In this document: positions 8,288-17,440 of the stretch, in pieces
How positions within the stretch are numbered: position 1 is the first letter of the stretch
Layout: each line of letters starts with the position of its first letter
NCBI GenBank assembly: GCA_900078775.1
Contig: LT549889.1
Coordinates: 2,976,001 to 3,040,000 of the forward strand
Direction of reading: 5' to 3'
Length of the DNA: 64,000 bases
DNA from: Mycolicibacterium aurum
GTDB lineage: Bacteria; Actinomycetota; Actinomycetes; Mycobacteriales; Mycobacteriaceae
Program-made: the position numbers and the translations under genes
Notes under the pieces: generated by a model
What the model saw: the letters and a program-made list of their open reading frames with translations, nothing else
What the model was told of the DNA's origin: nothing
Database searches by the model: none

Positions 8288-9978
8288 AGGCGGCTCTCCA
8301 GCCGTGCGGTGACGCCGGCCTCCTGTAGATCGAGGCGTTCCAGCATGGCGCGCACCGCCTCGTCCTCGATCCGGCCCTCGTCGCGTTCGGCGATCAGGGC
8401 GGCGCGCTGGGCGGCCAGCACCGACCGGTAGACCCGGGAGAACGTCTCGGCGCGGGTGGTGTGCGCCTCCGGGTCCGGCATCTCGTCGGCATCCTGGGCG
8501 TGCCGGGCGATCACCGCGCGGATCTCGCGGCCCAGTTCGGGATTGACACCGGCGGGCGGGTTGGCCCGGAACTCGGCGAGCACCTCCTCGGCGGCCTCGT
8601 GCACCACCTGTTCGCACTTGAGCTCTTCGGCCCGGTCGGCCGCGTGGTCGTCGTTGAACCGGGACAGCTGCAGCTTCTTGATCAGCACCGGCAGCGTCCA
8701 GCCCTGGATCAGCAGGGTGCCGATGGCGACCACGAACGCGATCGCCTGGATGGTGGCCCGCTCCGGGAACGGCTGTCCGCTGACCGTCGTCACCGGGATG
8801 GCGGCCGCGGCGGCCAGCGTGACCACCCCGCGCATCCCGGTCCAGGACACCACCACGTTCTCCTGCCAGGTCAGGGTCCGGCGGTCGATCTTGGTGCGCC
8901 ACTTGCGCTGTCTCGCCCGGGTGCGACCACCGCGCAGTTCACCCTCGGGGACGGGCACGCTCCACTTCGCCTCGACGTGCCGGGCCAGCTTGTTGCGGCC
9001 GAACATCAGCAGCACCGACAGCGGCCGGATCACCAGCACGATCAGCAGCACGATGATGGAGGCGCCCAGCACCTCCCACACCGATTCGTGGGCCTGCTTC
9101 AGATCCTCCAGCACGAACCGCAGGTGCAGGCCGATGTAGGCGAACACGAACGCCTCCAGCAGCACGTCCACCGAGTTCCACACGTAGCGTTCCTGCAACC
9201 GGGTCTGGTAGCCGGCCGACAGGGTGCCGTTGCCGACCACGAAGCCGGCCACCACCACGGCGAGCACGCCCGAGGCGTGGATCTCCTCGGCCAGGATGAA
9301 TGCGGCGAACGGCACGACCAGGCCCTGCACCGTCTCCAGACCCGGGTTGGCCAGCCGCTTGCGGATCCACAGGGTGATGTAGCCGAGCGCCCCACCGACC
9401 AGCGGGCCGACCACGGCGCTGTAGGTGAACAGCAGGAACGGGTTGGCGATGAAGGTGTGGGTACCGGCCACATGCGCCACCGCGATGCTGAACAAGGTCA
9501 GCGCGGCGGCGTCGTTGATCAGGCTCTCCCCGGTCAGGATCGCCATCACCTTCTTGGGCAGGCCGAGCTTGCGGCCGACGGCGACGGCGGTGACCGCGTC
9601 CGGTGGGGCCACGATGGCCCCCAGCACCAGGGCGGTCGCGAATGTCAGCGGCACCACCACCAGCCACGAGGACACCATCGCCACGGTGAACGCGCTGACC
9701 ACGACCAGGCCCACCCCGAGACCCAGGATCGGCCGGATGTTGCGCAGGAATGTCGGGAAGGAGAAGTTCAGCGCAGCGGAGTACAGCAGCGGCGGTAGCA
9801 CCACCGTCAGCAGGATGTGCGAATCCAGTTCGGGCGGTTCGAAATCGGGCAGGAACGAGAAGGCGATGCCGACCACGACGATGATCAGCGCCGGTTCCAG
9901 CCCCCGCCGGTGTGAGATGGCGGTGACGACGATCGCTCCGACGACGACGAGGATGAGTTCCACACCGAGATTGTCCAC
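8284..9978 (-). CDS. CPA1-family Na+/H+ antiporter
   Basis: 564 aa, GTG start. About 12 hydrophobic segments fill residues 5-430, followed by a cytoplasmic tail. The ion-binding region is intact: APPDAVTAVAVGRKLGLP and ESLINDAAALTLFSIA contain the conserved Asp and Asn-Asp residues of the monovalent cation:proton antiporter-1 family. A basic insert rich in Arg (GGRTRARQRKWRTKIDRR) precedes the last membrane block. It exchanges Na+ (or K+) for H+ to control pH and salt. It lies 28 bases after nei1 on the same strand and may be the last gene of the rpiB run. Confidence 0.92.
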   Translation of the reverse strand: MDNLGVELILVVVGAIVVTAISHRRGLEPALIIVVVGIAFSFLPDFEPPELDSHILLTVVLPPLLYSAALNFSFPTFLRNIRPILGLGVGLVVVSAFTVAMVSSWLVVVPLTFATALVLGAIVAPPDAVTAVAVGRKLGLPKKVMAILTGESLINDAAALTLFSIAVAHVAGTHTFIANPFLLFTYSAVVGPLVGGALGYITLWIRKRLANPGLETVQGLVVPFAAFILAEEIHASGVLAVVVAGFVVGNGTLSAGYQTRLQERYVWNSVDVLLEAFVFAYIGLHLRFVLEDLKQAHESVWEVLGASIIVLLIVLVIRPLSVLLMFGRNKLARHVEAKWSVPVPEGELRGGRTRARQRKWRTKIDRRTLTWQENVVVSWTGMRGVVTLAAAAAIPVTTVSGQPFPERATIQAIAFVVAIGTLLIQGWTLPVLIKKLQLSRFNDDHAADRAEELKCEQVVHEAAEEVLAEFRANPPAGVNPELGREIRAVIARHAQDADEMPDPEAHTTRAETFSRVYRSVLAAQRAALIAERDEGRIEDEAVRAMLERLDLQEAGVTARLESRL

Positions 9979-10006
9979 GGTCGTCGCGATCGACGCCGAA
10001 CTCGAC

Positions 10007-10801
10007 TCAACTCTGGCAGGTAGGACACCAGAACACGTTGCGCGCCTCCAATTCTGCGGTGCGCACTCCTGTGCCGCAGATCCGGCACGGGTCGTTGGCG
10101 CGTCGGTAGACGTAGGTGCGCGGCCGGCCGGGCCCGTACGACGGGGCGCCGTGATCGTGCTCCGGGCGGACCACCACGATCTTTCCGCGCCGCACGCCGA
10201 CCTTCATCAGCTCGACCAGATCCCGCCACAGGTCGGCGAACTCGTCGGCATCGATCTCGGTGCCGGGACGATAGGGATCGATGCCGTGCCGGAACAGCAG
10301 TTCGCTGCGGTACACATTGCCCACCCCCGCGATCACCGTCTGGTCCATCAGCAACGCCCCGATGGTCCTGCGGGACTTGGCGATTCGGGCCCACGCCAAC
10401 GACGGGTCGGCGTCCGGACGCAATGGGTCGGGGCCGAGCCGGGCCGCCACCTCGTCGACGGCGCCGGCGTCGATCACCTCGCACACCGTCGGCCCGCGCA
10501 GGTCGGTGCCGAATGAAGCGCCGACCATCCGCATCCGGACCTGCCCGACGGGTTCGTCCAGCGGCAGCGGGGACTCGGTGAAGCTGCCGTACAGCCCGAG
10601 GTGGATGTGCACGACATGCCCACCCTCGTAGTGGTGGAACAGGTGCTTGCCCCAGGCGTCGGCGCGGCGCAGCACGCGGCCGCTCACCGCGGCCGCGCCC
10701 TCTTCGAACCGGCCCTGCGGGCTGGTCACCAGCACCGGCTTACGGCCGAACCGCTTCTGATGCAGCCGGGCCAGCCGGTGCAGGGTGTGCCCCTCTGGCA
10801 T
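10007..10801 (-). CDS. nei1: Fpg/Nei family DNA glycosylase (Nei1-type)
   Basis: 264 aa bifunctional glycosylase/AP lyase for oxidised pyrimidines. The start MPEGHTLHRLA exposes the catalytic Pro2 and Glu3 of the family. The helix-two-turn-helix includes the GVGNVYRSELLF signature. The C-terminal zinc finger is complete (CRICGTGVRTAELEARNVFWCPTC). This is the Rv2464c orthologue by neighbourhood. It lies directly downstream of rpiB. As read here rpiB overlaps its first 76 bases, which I attribute to a one-base deletion in rpiB. Confidence 0.95.
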   Translation of the reverse strand: MPEGHTLHRLARLHQKRFGRKPVLVTSPQGRFEEGAAAVSGRVLRRADAWGKHLFHHYEGGHVVHIHLGLYGSFTESPLPLDEPVGQVRMRMVGASFGTDLRGPTVCEVIDAGAVDEVAARLGPDPLRPDADPSLAWARIAKSRRTIGALLMDQTVIAGVGNVYRSELLFRHGIDPYRPGTEIDADEFADLWRDLVELMKVGVRRGKIVVVRPEHDHGAPSYGPGRPRTYVYRRANDPCRICGTGVRTAELEARNVFWCPTCQS

Positions 10802-11295
10802 GTATCAGGCCACGGGTCAGGCGGGGGCGCCGGGCACCGGGGGGCGACGTGGTCCACCTCGTAGGCGGCCAGGATGTCGATGCGGCGCTGGTGCCGCTCG
10901 GCCTCCGACCACGGGGTGGCCAGGAAGGCGTCGACGATGGCGAGCGCCTCCTCCTCGCTGTGCATGCGGCCGCCGAGGCCGATCAGCTGCGCGTTGTTGT
11001 GCTCGCGGGCCAGCTTCGCGGTTTCCACGCTCCAGGCCAGTGCGCAGCGGGCGCCGGGCACCTTGTTGGCCGCGATCTGCTCGCCGTTGCCCGAACCGCC
11101 GAGCACGATGCCCAGGCTGTCGGGATCGGCAACGGTCTTGACCGCGGCGTCGATGCAGAACGCCGGGTAATCGTCATCGGCGTCGTAGGCGTAGGCCCCG
11201 CAGTCGATGGGCTCGTGGCCGCTCTTCTGCAGATGCTCGATGATGGTCTTCTTGAACTCGAATCCGGCGTGATCGGCACCGATGTAGACGCGCAT
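10726..11295 (-). CDS. rpiB: Ribose-5-phosphate isomerase B (3' end frameshifted as read)
   Basis: Interconverts ribulose-5-phosphate and ribose-5-phosphate in the pentose phosphate pathway. The core is intact: MRVYIGADHAGFEFK, the active-site Cys in ARCALAWS, GIVLGGSGNGEQ and NNAQLIGLGGR. As read it is 189 aa, against about 160 in M. tuberculosis, and runs 76 bases into nei1. The tail after DHVAP is unrelated to the family. One extra C in the run at 10839-10844 (six present) would give the expected ending APPVPGAPA and stop at 10817-10819, 15 bases before the nei1 ATG. The catalytic domain is unaffected either way. Confidence 0.93.
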   Translation of the reverse strand: MRVYIGADHAGFEFKKTIIEHLQKSGHEPIDCGAYAYDADDDYPAFCIDAAVKTVADPDSLGIVLGGSGNGEQIAANKVPGARCALAWSVETAKLAREHNNAQLIGLGGRMHSEEEALAIVDAFLATPWSEAERHQRRIDILAAYEVDHVAPRCPAPPPDPWPDTCQRGTPCTGWPGCIRSGSAVSRCW

Positions 11296-11300
11296 GGCGC

Positions 11301-12293
11301 CTACCCTACTTCGCGGCGCTCCCCGGTCGGTTCACCCGACCCGTCCGGCGGCCGGCGGGCGAACCGCCGGGCTCCGCCGCCGTCGCGGATCATGGTGTCC
11401 AGGATCCGGGTCTTGCCGAGCACCGGAACGCCCAGCCGGTGCCGCATCCGGAAGTCCGCCACCTGCAGCCGGTACCCGAGCCGCATGGCGTACGGGTTGA
11501 TGGCGGTGTCGATGACACGCAGCACCCTGAGCACGCGCTGCAGTCGGCGCTCATCGGCGGCGGTCCAGTCCCAGCCCATCATCGCGCGGAACTCCGGCGG
11601 CAGGGTGGCGCGCGTCATGAATCGGTATGGGCGGGCGCCGATCCGGGCCAGCAGGTAGCCGATCGGGCCCCACGCCTCGCCGACGAAGGACAGGTTCGAC
11701 AGGGTCGTGAACTCGTGGTGCACCACCGGGTCGATGGACAGGTTCGGCAGCATCGCGTCCCAGCGGCGGCTGTACTCCGCCCAACTCTGCGGCCATTCCG
11801 AGGACCGCACGTTGACCCCGGTGGCCAGCGGTTCGGCCGCGCAGACCAGCCCGTCGAGGGTGTCCTCGTCGAGGTCGCCGTGCACCAGCGTGTACTGGTC
11901 CAGGAAGAACCGGAACAGGCACATGGCGACCCAGACCTGCAGCTCGCGACTGTTACCGCTGTAGCGCACCGGGCTTGTTTCGGTGGAGTGCACGTGGGTG
12001 TGCACCTCGGCGACGGCCTTGCGCATGACGTCGCGGTCGGCTTCGCTGCCCAGCACCGCCAGGGCGAGGTACTGCCCGGTGGTGCGGGCCCGCTTGAGCG
12101 GGTACCGGCGGGGGCTGCCGGAGGCCACCCGGCTCTCGCTGACGCCGTGCCCGACCGGCGGCAACGACAGCTGCATGATGATGTTCGCCACGCCATTGGT
12201 GAGCCCGATGCTGGTCAGCAGATCGCGCAGTTCACGCGGCGGCCGTCGACGCGACGGGACAGGCCGCGGGTTGCCCCGGGTCGGCACGCTCAT
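11301..12293 (-). CDS. MpaB-like oxygenase family protein (DUF2236)
   Basis: 330 aa from ATG with complement at 12291-12293 (MSVPTRGNPRP); a start 60 bases further upstream would cover the palindrome at 12312-12327. It resembles the DUF2236/latex-clearing-protein group, which binds a haem through conserved His and Arg residues. Here HTHVHS, LYTLVHGDLDEDTLDG-like text (DQYTLVHGDLDED) and FRMRHRLGVP are visible. Substrates in mycobacteria are unknown. It lies 5 bases upstream of rpiB and may be the first gene of an MpaB-rpiB-nei1-antiporter unit. Confidence 0.78.
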   Translation of the reverse strand: MSVPTRGNPRPVPSRRRPPRELRDLLTSIGLTNGVANIIMQLSLPPVGHGVSESRVASGSPRRYPLKRARTTGQYLALAVLGSEADRDVMRKAVAEVHTHVHSTETSPVRYSGNSRELQVWVAMCLFRFFLDQYTLVHGDLDEDTLDGLVCAAEPLATGVNVRSSEWPQSWAEYSRRWDAMLPNLSIDPVVHHEFTTLSNLSFVGEAWGPIGYLLARIGARPYRFMTRATLPPEFRAMMGWDWTAADERRLQRVLRVLRVIDTAINPYAMRLGYRLQVADFRMRHRLGVPVLGKTRILDTMIRDGGGARRFARRPPDGSGEPTGERREVG

Positions 12294-12311
12294 GCTCCAC
12301 CCCCATAATCT

Positions 12312-12327
12312 GGAAACGTCTGTTTCC
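12312..12327. promoter_or_regulatory. Inverted repeat, candidate TetR-type operator
   Basis: Perfect GGAAAC-GTCT-GTTTCC, 18 bases upstream of the MpaB-like gene's ATG. Its size and symmetry fit TetR-family operators, which often control such genes. No TetR gene is in the window, so the binder is unknown. Confidence 0.5.
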
Positions 12328-12372
12328 TGATTGTGCGGGGCGGTACGGCCCACGTCAATGGTCAGGTGCCGA

Positions 12373-13332
12373 TCAGGCCACCGTGATGGCGTCGAGGCGC
12401 TCCTTGATGAAATCGGCGGACGTCACCGGGTCCAGGCCGGCGACCCGACCGATCGGCGGTTCCAGCGGGGTGACCAGCGCGTCGTGGTTGGCCTCGTAGA
12501 AGTAGATCAGCGAGACCAGATCCTCCTCCGGAGCCTCCGGCTGCGGCGGCAGCACCCGGTGCCGCCCGGACGGCCAGCGCCACCCGCTCCAGTACTCCAG
12601 CAGGTCTCCGATGTTGACCGTCAGCGCACCGGGCTCCCACGGCGCGTCCTCCCAGCCGGCCTCCTCCGAATACACCTGCAGCCCACCGGCGCCCGGCTCG
12701 CGGTCCAGCACGGTGACGGTGCCGAAGTCGGTGTGTGGGCCGATCCGGAACTGTCCCGGCTCGGGCTCCCCCACCACACTCACCGGCGGGTAGTGGTTGA
12801 TGTTCATCGTCCAGGTCGGCCGGCTGGCCAGTTCCACGAACGGGTTGCTGGGCAGCCCGAGTGCCTTCGCGAACAGCGCGAGCAGGTCGTCGGAGAGCCT
12901 GCGCATGGCCGCGGTGTACTCGTCCACCAGACCCTGCAGGTGCGCCACCTCGGACGGCCAGACGTTGGGCGCGAACCAGATCCGGTCCACCTCGGGGTCA
13001 CCGGTCTGCGTGTCGGCGCCCAGGCTGAAACTCTCCTTGAGATCCGGTGGCGTCTCGGTGCCTTCGGCGTAGCCGTTGGCCTCGGCACCCGGGCCGATCC
13101 AGCCGTGGCCGCCGACCGGCACCGAATAGCGCTCCTTGACCTCGGTGGGCAGCGCGAAGAACTCACGGCTGGCCGCACGTACCGCGGCGGCGAGTTCCGG
13201 GTCGACGCCGTGTCCGGTGACCACGATGAAACCGGCCCGCTGCAGGCCCTCGTCGACCTCGGCGGCCAGCCGGTCGGCGTCCGGACCGCCGCGGTACCAG
13301 CGCGAGATGTCTACTGTCGCAATCGCACTCAT
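12373..13332 (-). CDS. Isopenicillin N synthase-like Fe(II) oxygenase
   Basis: 319 aa, ATG overlapping the deaminase stop codon (ATGA). N-terminal DIOX_N-like part has GFIVVTGHGVDPELAAAVR; the jelly-roll core has the iron ligands His and Asp in GPHTDFGTVTVL and the second His in SGRHRVLPP. The usual RxS motif for the 2-oxoglutarate or substrate carboxylate reads LVS, so the Arg is absent. With cytosine deaminase and an NCS1 permease in the same operon, a role in pyrimidine base breakdown is plausible (fungal thymine 7-hydroxylase is a relative), but this is inference. Confidence 0.85.
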   Translation of the reverse strand: MSAIATVDISRWYRGGPDADRLAAEVDEGLQRAGFIVVTGHGVDPELAAAVRAASREFFALPTEVKERYSVPVGGHGWIGPGAEANGYAEGTETPPDLKESFSLGADTQTGDPEVDRIWFAPNVWPSEVAHLQGLVDEYTAAMRRLSDDLLALFAKALGLPSNPFVELASRPTWTMNINHYPPVSVVGEPEPGQFRIGPHTDFGTVTVLDREPGAGGLQVYSEEAGWEDAPWEPGALTVNIGDLLEYWSGWRWPSGRHRVLPPQPEAPEEDLVSLIYFYEANHDALVTPLEPPIGRVAGLDPVTSADFIKERLDAITVA

Positions 13333-13775
13333 TCGGCTACTCCGATGTCCTCATTCCACAGATCGGGCCGCGCCGCGATGAACTCCTCCATCATCGTCAC
13401 GCAACGCCGATCGTCGAGCACGGTGACCTGCACCCCGTTCTCGGCCAGCCAGTCGTGGCCGCCGGTGAATGTGCGGCTCTCCCCGATCAGCACCGCCCCG
13501 ATGTTGAACTGCCGCACCAGCCCGCTGCAGTACCAGCACGGCGACAGCGTGGTCACCATGATGGTGGACCGGTAGTCGCGCTGCCGGCCGGCGTTGCGGA
13601 AGGCGTCGGTCTCGCCGTGCACGGACGGGTCGTCGTCCTGTACCCGCTTGTTGTGGCCGCTGCCCAGCAGCACACCGTCGCTGGTGAACAGCGCGGCGCC
13701 GATCGGAATACCGCCCTCCGCCAGGCCTTTTCGGGCCTCCTCGACGGCTATGTCGAGCATCTGTTCCGGGGTCAT
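13329..13775 (-). CDS. Cytosine deaminase, yeast Fcy1-like
   Basis: 148 aa zinc deaminase. Zinc ligands and catalytic Glu are H53 and E55 (VHGET) and C80/C83 (SPCWYC). The resemblance to yeast cytosine deaminase is unusually specific: EEARKGLAEGGIPIGAAL, GSGHNKRVQ and the C-terminal DDRRCVTMMEEFIAARPDLW-NEDIG block all have direct counterparts, including the acidic residue just before the C-terminus. It would turn cytosine into uracil. It overlaps the genes on both sides by 4 bases, so it is the middle gene of a three-gene operon. Confidence 0.9.
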   Translation of the reverse strand: MTPEQMLDIAVEEARKGLAEGGIPIGAALFTSDGVLLGSGHNKRVQDDDPSVHGETDAFRNAGRQRDYRSTIMVTTLSPCWYCSGLVRQFNIGAVLIGESRTFTGGHDWLAENGVQVTVLDDRRCVTMMEEFIAARPDLWNEDIGVAE

Positions 13776-15169
13776 GCGGTCACCTTATCGGCGGCGATCT
13801 TGGACCGGCACAGCAGTAGGTAGGCACCGGCGGCCAGCAGGAAACCGACGAAGAATCCGATGTCTCCGAGGTCCGGCACCGCCCGCACCACGAACCCGAC
13901 GAACCGTTCCTGATTGCAGAACAGCAGGAAGGAGACCACCAGGCCGATCAAAAAGGATGCCAGCCCGGGCCAGTTGGAATACGTTCGGTCGTAGAGGAAT
14001 CCGTCGACGCGCTGCCCGCGGCGCAGGTACTGATCGGCGAACACCACGCCCAGCCAGGGCCCGACCCAGTACGCGATCAGCAACAGGAACGCCTCGTAGC
14101 TGGCCGCGGCGTCGGCCAGCGCCCACCACGCGACCAGGAAGCCGGCCACCCCGAAGAACACGGTGGCCGTCGCCCGGGCGATGTGGGCGGGCAGTTTCAC
14201 ACCGGTGGTGACGAAGGCCATGCCGGCCGAGTACACGTTGATGGCGTTGGCCGCGACCGCGCCGATCGCGATGGCCAGCAGGGTCGCCGCGGCCAGCCAG
14301 CCCGGCAGCGAGCTGGTGAACGCGTCGGTCGGGTTGTCCGAGGCGGCGGCGGTGACGATGGTGACCGAGGCGGCGCCGACGATCGCCAGGATCGAGCTGG
14401 CCAGGAAAAGCCCGGCGGCGGCGAACAGCCCGGTGCGCACCGGCGAGACCGAACCGGGCAGGTAGCGGCTGAAGTCCGCGGCGTACGGCGTCCAGCCCGC
14501 GACATAACCGAAGGTGGCGCCCACGGTCAGCAGGAAGCCACCCAACCCGCCGACGCCGTCCTCGACCGCCGGGGCACCCAGATCGGCCTTGGACAAGATC
14601 AGCACCGAGGTGATCGCGAAGATCACCGCCAGCACCGGGAACGCCCACCGCTCGAAGGCCTGCACCAGGTTGTGCCCGAAGAAGGCCAGCGCGGTCTGTA
14701 CCGCGACCACCAGCAGCAGCGCCAGCAGCGGGGCGAGCCCGAACAGGGTGGACAGCGCGAAGGCGGCGCTGATGCTGTTGGTGGCGAACCAGCCGACACC
14801 GGCGGTGATCGCCATCAGCGTCGAGGGCACCGCATTTCCCTTGTACCCGAACGCCAGTCGACCGACGACCATCTGCGGCACGCCCAGGCGGGGCCCGCGG
14901 GCCGACAGGAAGCCGTGCGCGATGGCGCCGAGCCCGGTGCCGATGATGATGCCGGCGGCGGCCTGCCAGAAGTTCATGCCGAAGTAGGCCACCGAGAGCA
15001 CTCCCAGGAAGATGGTGGCGAACTCCAGGTTCGGCGATGCCCAGGTCCACACCAGCTGGCTCGGGCGCCCGTGCCGGTCGGCCTCGGCGATGAACTCGTT
15101 GCCGCCGGGTTCGACCGCGACGATGCGATCCCGGTAGGTGCCGTCGGTGGTGGGCTCAGCCGCTGTCAT
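13772..15169 (-). CDS. NCS1-family nucleobase permease
   Basis: 465 aa with about 12 hydrophobic segments. The N-terminal motif (RPSQLVWTWASPNLEF followed by ATIFLGVL) and GPRLGVPQMVVGRLAFGYKGN are typical of the purine-cytosine permease/NCS1 group. It is the first gene of the operon with the cytosine deaminase and the oxygenase, so cytosine or a related pyrimidine is the likely cargo. No regulator gene is adjacent. Confidence 0.9.
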   Translation of the reverse strand: MTAAEPTTDGTYRDRIVAVEPGGNEFIAEADRHGRPSQLVWTWASPNLEFATIFLGVLSVAYFGMNFWQAAAGIIIGTGLGAIAHGFLSARGPRLGVPQMVVGRLAFGYKGNAVPSTLMAITAGVGWFATNSISAAFALSTLFGLAPLLALLLVVAVQTALAFFGHNLVQAFERWAFPVLAVIFAITSVLILSKADLGAPAVEDGVGGLGGFLLTVGATFGYVAGWTPYAADFSRYLPGSVSPVRTGLFAAAGLFLASSILAIVGAASVTIVTAAASDNPTDAFTSSLPGWLAAATLLAIAIGAVAANAINVYSAGMAFVTTGVKLPAHIARATATVFFGVAGFLVAWWALADAAASYEAFLLLIAYWVGPWLGVVFADQYLRRGQRVDGFLYDRTYSNWPGLASFLIGLVVSFLLFCNQERFVGFVVRAVPDLGDIGFFVGFLLAAGAYLLLCRSKIAADKVTA

Positions 15170-15369
15170 GCCAGCACTTTGACCCGCCTGTCTCGTGCTT
15201 GCAACCGGAACGACCGAATCTCACACCTGCGGATGTCGTTGTCGGCCCCCTGCACGCCACCTACCGGACGGTCCCCGTTCACCGGGGAATGCCCTGCTCC
15301 CCTGGTGATCTCGGCCGACGACGGGTCACGTTAGATTGGCTTGGCAATCGAGGAGATCGGGAGATCCGG

Positions 15370-16731
15370 ATGGGCAGCACCACCGCACGGTCGATACGGC
15401 AGGCCATCGCCGGCGAGAGCGTCACCGACTGGCTCGCCGCGGTGCGCGATCCTGCCGAACGCTGCCATCAGTTGGCCCGGCTGACCGCCGAGGAGTTGCG
15501 GGCGCTCGGTCCGCTGCTCGACGACGACGGGGCCGTCGAGCTGCTCGAGGCGATCGACGACGAACTCGCGGCGCGGACCCTGGCCGCGATGGCCGACGGG
15601 GACGCGGCCGCCGCGGTGGCGGCGCTGGATCTCGACCACGCCGCCGACATCCTGCGCGAGGTCCGCCCGGATTCGCGGGAGCGGCTGGTGTCCGCGCTGC
15701 CGCCGGATCGCGCCGAGGCGCTGCGCGGTCTGCTGAGCTGGCCCGAGGACTCGGTGGCCGCGCACATGGTGCCCGAGGCGCTGACGGTGCGCCCGGACAT
15801 GACCATCGGCGGCGCGGTGGACGCGCTGCGCAGCGACGCCGCCACCGGGCGAAGTGACTCCCGCAGTGGCGCTTACGTGTACGTGACCGACACCGATCGC
15901 CGGCTGCTGGGTGTGGTGGCGTTCCGCGATCTGGTGCTGGCCGATCCGCAGCGGGCGGTCGCGGCGCTGACCAAGACCGATGTGCTGTCGGTGTCCCCGC
16001 TGACCGACGCCGAAGAGGCCGCGCAGGCGCTGATGGACTACAACCTGGTCGCGGTGCCGGTGGTGGACGCCGACAACCGGCTGCTGGGCATCCTGACCGA
16101 GAAGACCGCCGGCGACATCACCGAGGAGGAGGTCACCGAGGACGCCGAACGCCAGGGTGGTTCCGAACCCCTGGAGGTGCCCTATCTGCGGGCCTCCCCA
16201 TGGTTGTTGTGGCGCAAGCGGATCGGCTGGCTGCTGCTGCTGTTCATCGCCGAGGCCTACACCGGCACGGTGCTGCGCCACTTCGAGGAGGAGATGGAGG
16301 CCGTCGTCGCGCTGGCGTTCTTCATCCCGCTGCTGATCGGCACCGGCGGCAACACCGGCACCCAGATCACCACCACGCTGGTGCGTGCGATGGCCACCGG
16401 TCAGGTGCGCCTTCGCGATGTGCCCGCGGTGCTGGCCAAGGAGATGTCCACCGGCATGATGATCGCGGCGACCATGGCGCTGGCGGCACTCATCCGGGCC
16501 TGGACGCTCGGGGTCGGCCCGGAGATCACCCTGACCGTGACGCTCACGGTGGCGGCCATCGTGCTGTGGTCGTCGTTCGTCGCCTCGGTCCTGCCGCCGG
16601 TGCTCAAGAAGTGCCGGATCGACCCGGCGGTGGTGTCCGCCCCGCTGATCGCCACCGTCGTCGACGGCACCGGGCTGATCATCTATTTCATGATCGCCCA
16701 CGCGACGCTGTCCCAGCTGCAGGGGCTTTAA
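15370..16731 (+). CDS. mgtE: Magnesium transporter MgtE
   Basis: 453 aa from ATG 15370 with a purine-rich GAGGAGATCGGGAGA just upstream. Residues about 25-130 form the superhelical MgtE N domain (EELRALGPLLDDDGAVELLE). About 135-255 hold two CBS domains (GAYVYVTDTDRRLLGVV, LVAVPVVDADNRLLGIL). The last 170 residues have five membrane helices with the selectivity region FFIPLLIGTGGNTGTQ. Mg2+ binding at the cytosolic domains closes the channel. I looked for an M-box-like leader in the 200 bases upstream and did not find one. Confidence 0.93.
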   Translation: MGSTTARSIRQAIAGESVTDWLAAVRDPAERCHQLARLTAEELRALGPLLDDDGAVELLEAIDDELAARTLAAMADGDAAAAVAALDLDHAADILREVRPDSRERLVSALPPDRAEALRGLLSWPEDSVAAHMVPEALTVRPDMTIGGAVDALRSDAATGRSDSRSGAYVYVTDTDRRLLGVVAFRDLVLADPQRAVAALTKTDVLSVSPLTDAEEAAQALMDYNLVAVPVVDADNRLLGILTEKTAGDITEEEVTEDAERQGGSEPLEVPYLRASPWLLWRKRIGWLLLLFIAEAYTGTVLRHFEEEMEAVVALAFFIPLLIGTGGNTGTQITTTLVRAMATGQVRLRDVPAVLAKEMSTGMMIAATMALAALIRAWTLGVGPEITLTVTLTVAAIVLWSSFVASVLPPVLKKCRIDPAVVSAPLIATVVDGTGLIIYFMIAHATLSQLQGL

Positions 16732-16735
16732 CGGG

Positions 16736-17344
16736 TCAGTCGAACTCTGGGCGCTCGGTGCGGCTGCGCTTGAGCTCCCAGAAGTGCGGGTAGGCGGCGA
16801 AGGTCACCGAGGCGTCCCACAGCTTGCCCGCTTCCTCACCGCGCGGGATGCGCGACAGCACCGGGCCGAAGAACGCGACCCCGTTGACGTGGATGGTGGG
16901 GGTGCCGACGTCCTCGCCGACGGCGTCCATCCCGGCGTGGTGGCTCTTGCGCAGCGCGTCGTCGTACTTGTCGGTGTGCGCGGCCTCGGCCAGTTCGGCG
17001 GTCAGCCCGACCTGCTCCAGGGACTTCTTGATCACATCGTCGAGGTCCTTGTTGCCCTCGTTGTGGATCAGCGTGCCCATGGCGGTGTACAGCGGGGACA
17101 GGATCTCCTTGCCGTGGGCCTGCTCGGCGGCGATGGCCACCCGCACCGGGCCCCACGCGGCCTTCATCATCTCGGCGTACTCCTCGGGCAGGTCACGGCC
17201 CTCGTTGAGCACGGCCAGGCTCATCACGTTGAAGTCCACCTCGATGTCGCGGACCTTCTGCACCTCGAGGATCCAGCGCGAGGTGATCCAGCACCACGGG
17301 CACAGCGGATCGAACCAGAATCCCGCGACATCTCTCTCAGCCAT
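16736..17344 (-). CDS. DsbA-like mycothiol-dependent nitroreductase (Rv2466c family)
   Basis: 202 aa from ATG with complement at 17342-17344. Thioredoxin fold with active-site C15-P-W-C18 in [14 protein letters not shown], the cis-Pro region [10 protein letters not shown] and a helical insert between. It is very close to M. tuberculosis Rv2466c as I recall it ([20 protein letters not shown] is the same stretch). That enzyme reduces nitro compounds with mycothiol and helps in oxidative stress. It converges on mgtE and is divergent from pepN, in the same place as in M. tuberculosis. Confidence 0.93.
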   Translation of the reverse strand: MAERDVAGFWFDPLCPWCWITSRWILEVQKVRDIEVDFNVMSLAVLNEGRDLPEEYAEMMKAAWGPVRVAIAAEQAHGKEILSPLYTAMGTLIHNEGNKDLDDVIKKSLEQVGLTAELAEAAHTDKYDDALRKSHHAGMDAVGEDVGTPTIHVNGVAFFGPVLSRIPRGEEAGKLWDASVTFAAYPHFWELKRSRTERPEFD

Positions 17345-17440
17345 GCGAACAGTCCTCTCGATCAGATGAAATGAGCCTCCACGACGGCACAACTATCGCT
17401 GCCCGGCAGATGTTCCCCGCCAGGGACTAGGTTGAACGGT

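Noticed and set aside
15170..15369. Mg2+ riboswitch before mgtE
   Set aside because: I could not find the conserved M-box core in the 200-base leader. A covariance model search would decide.
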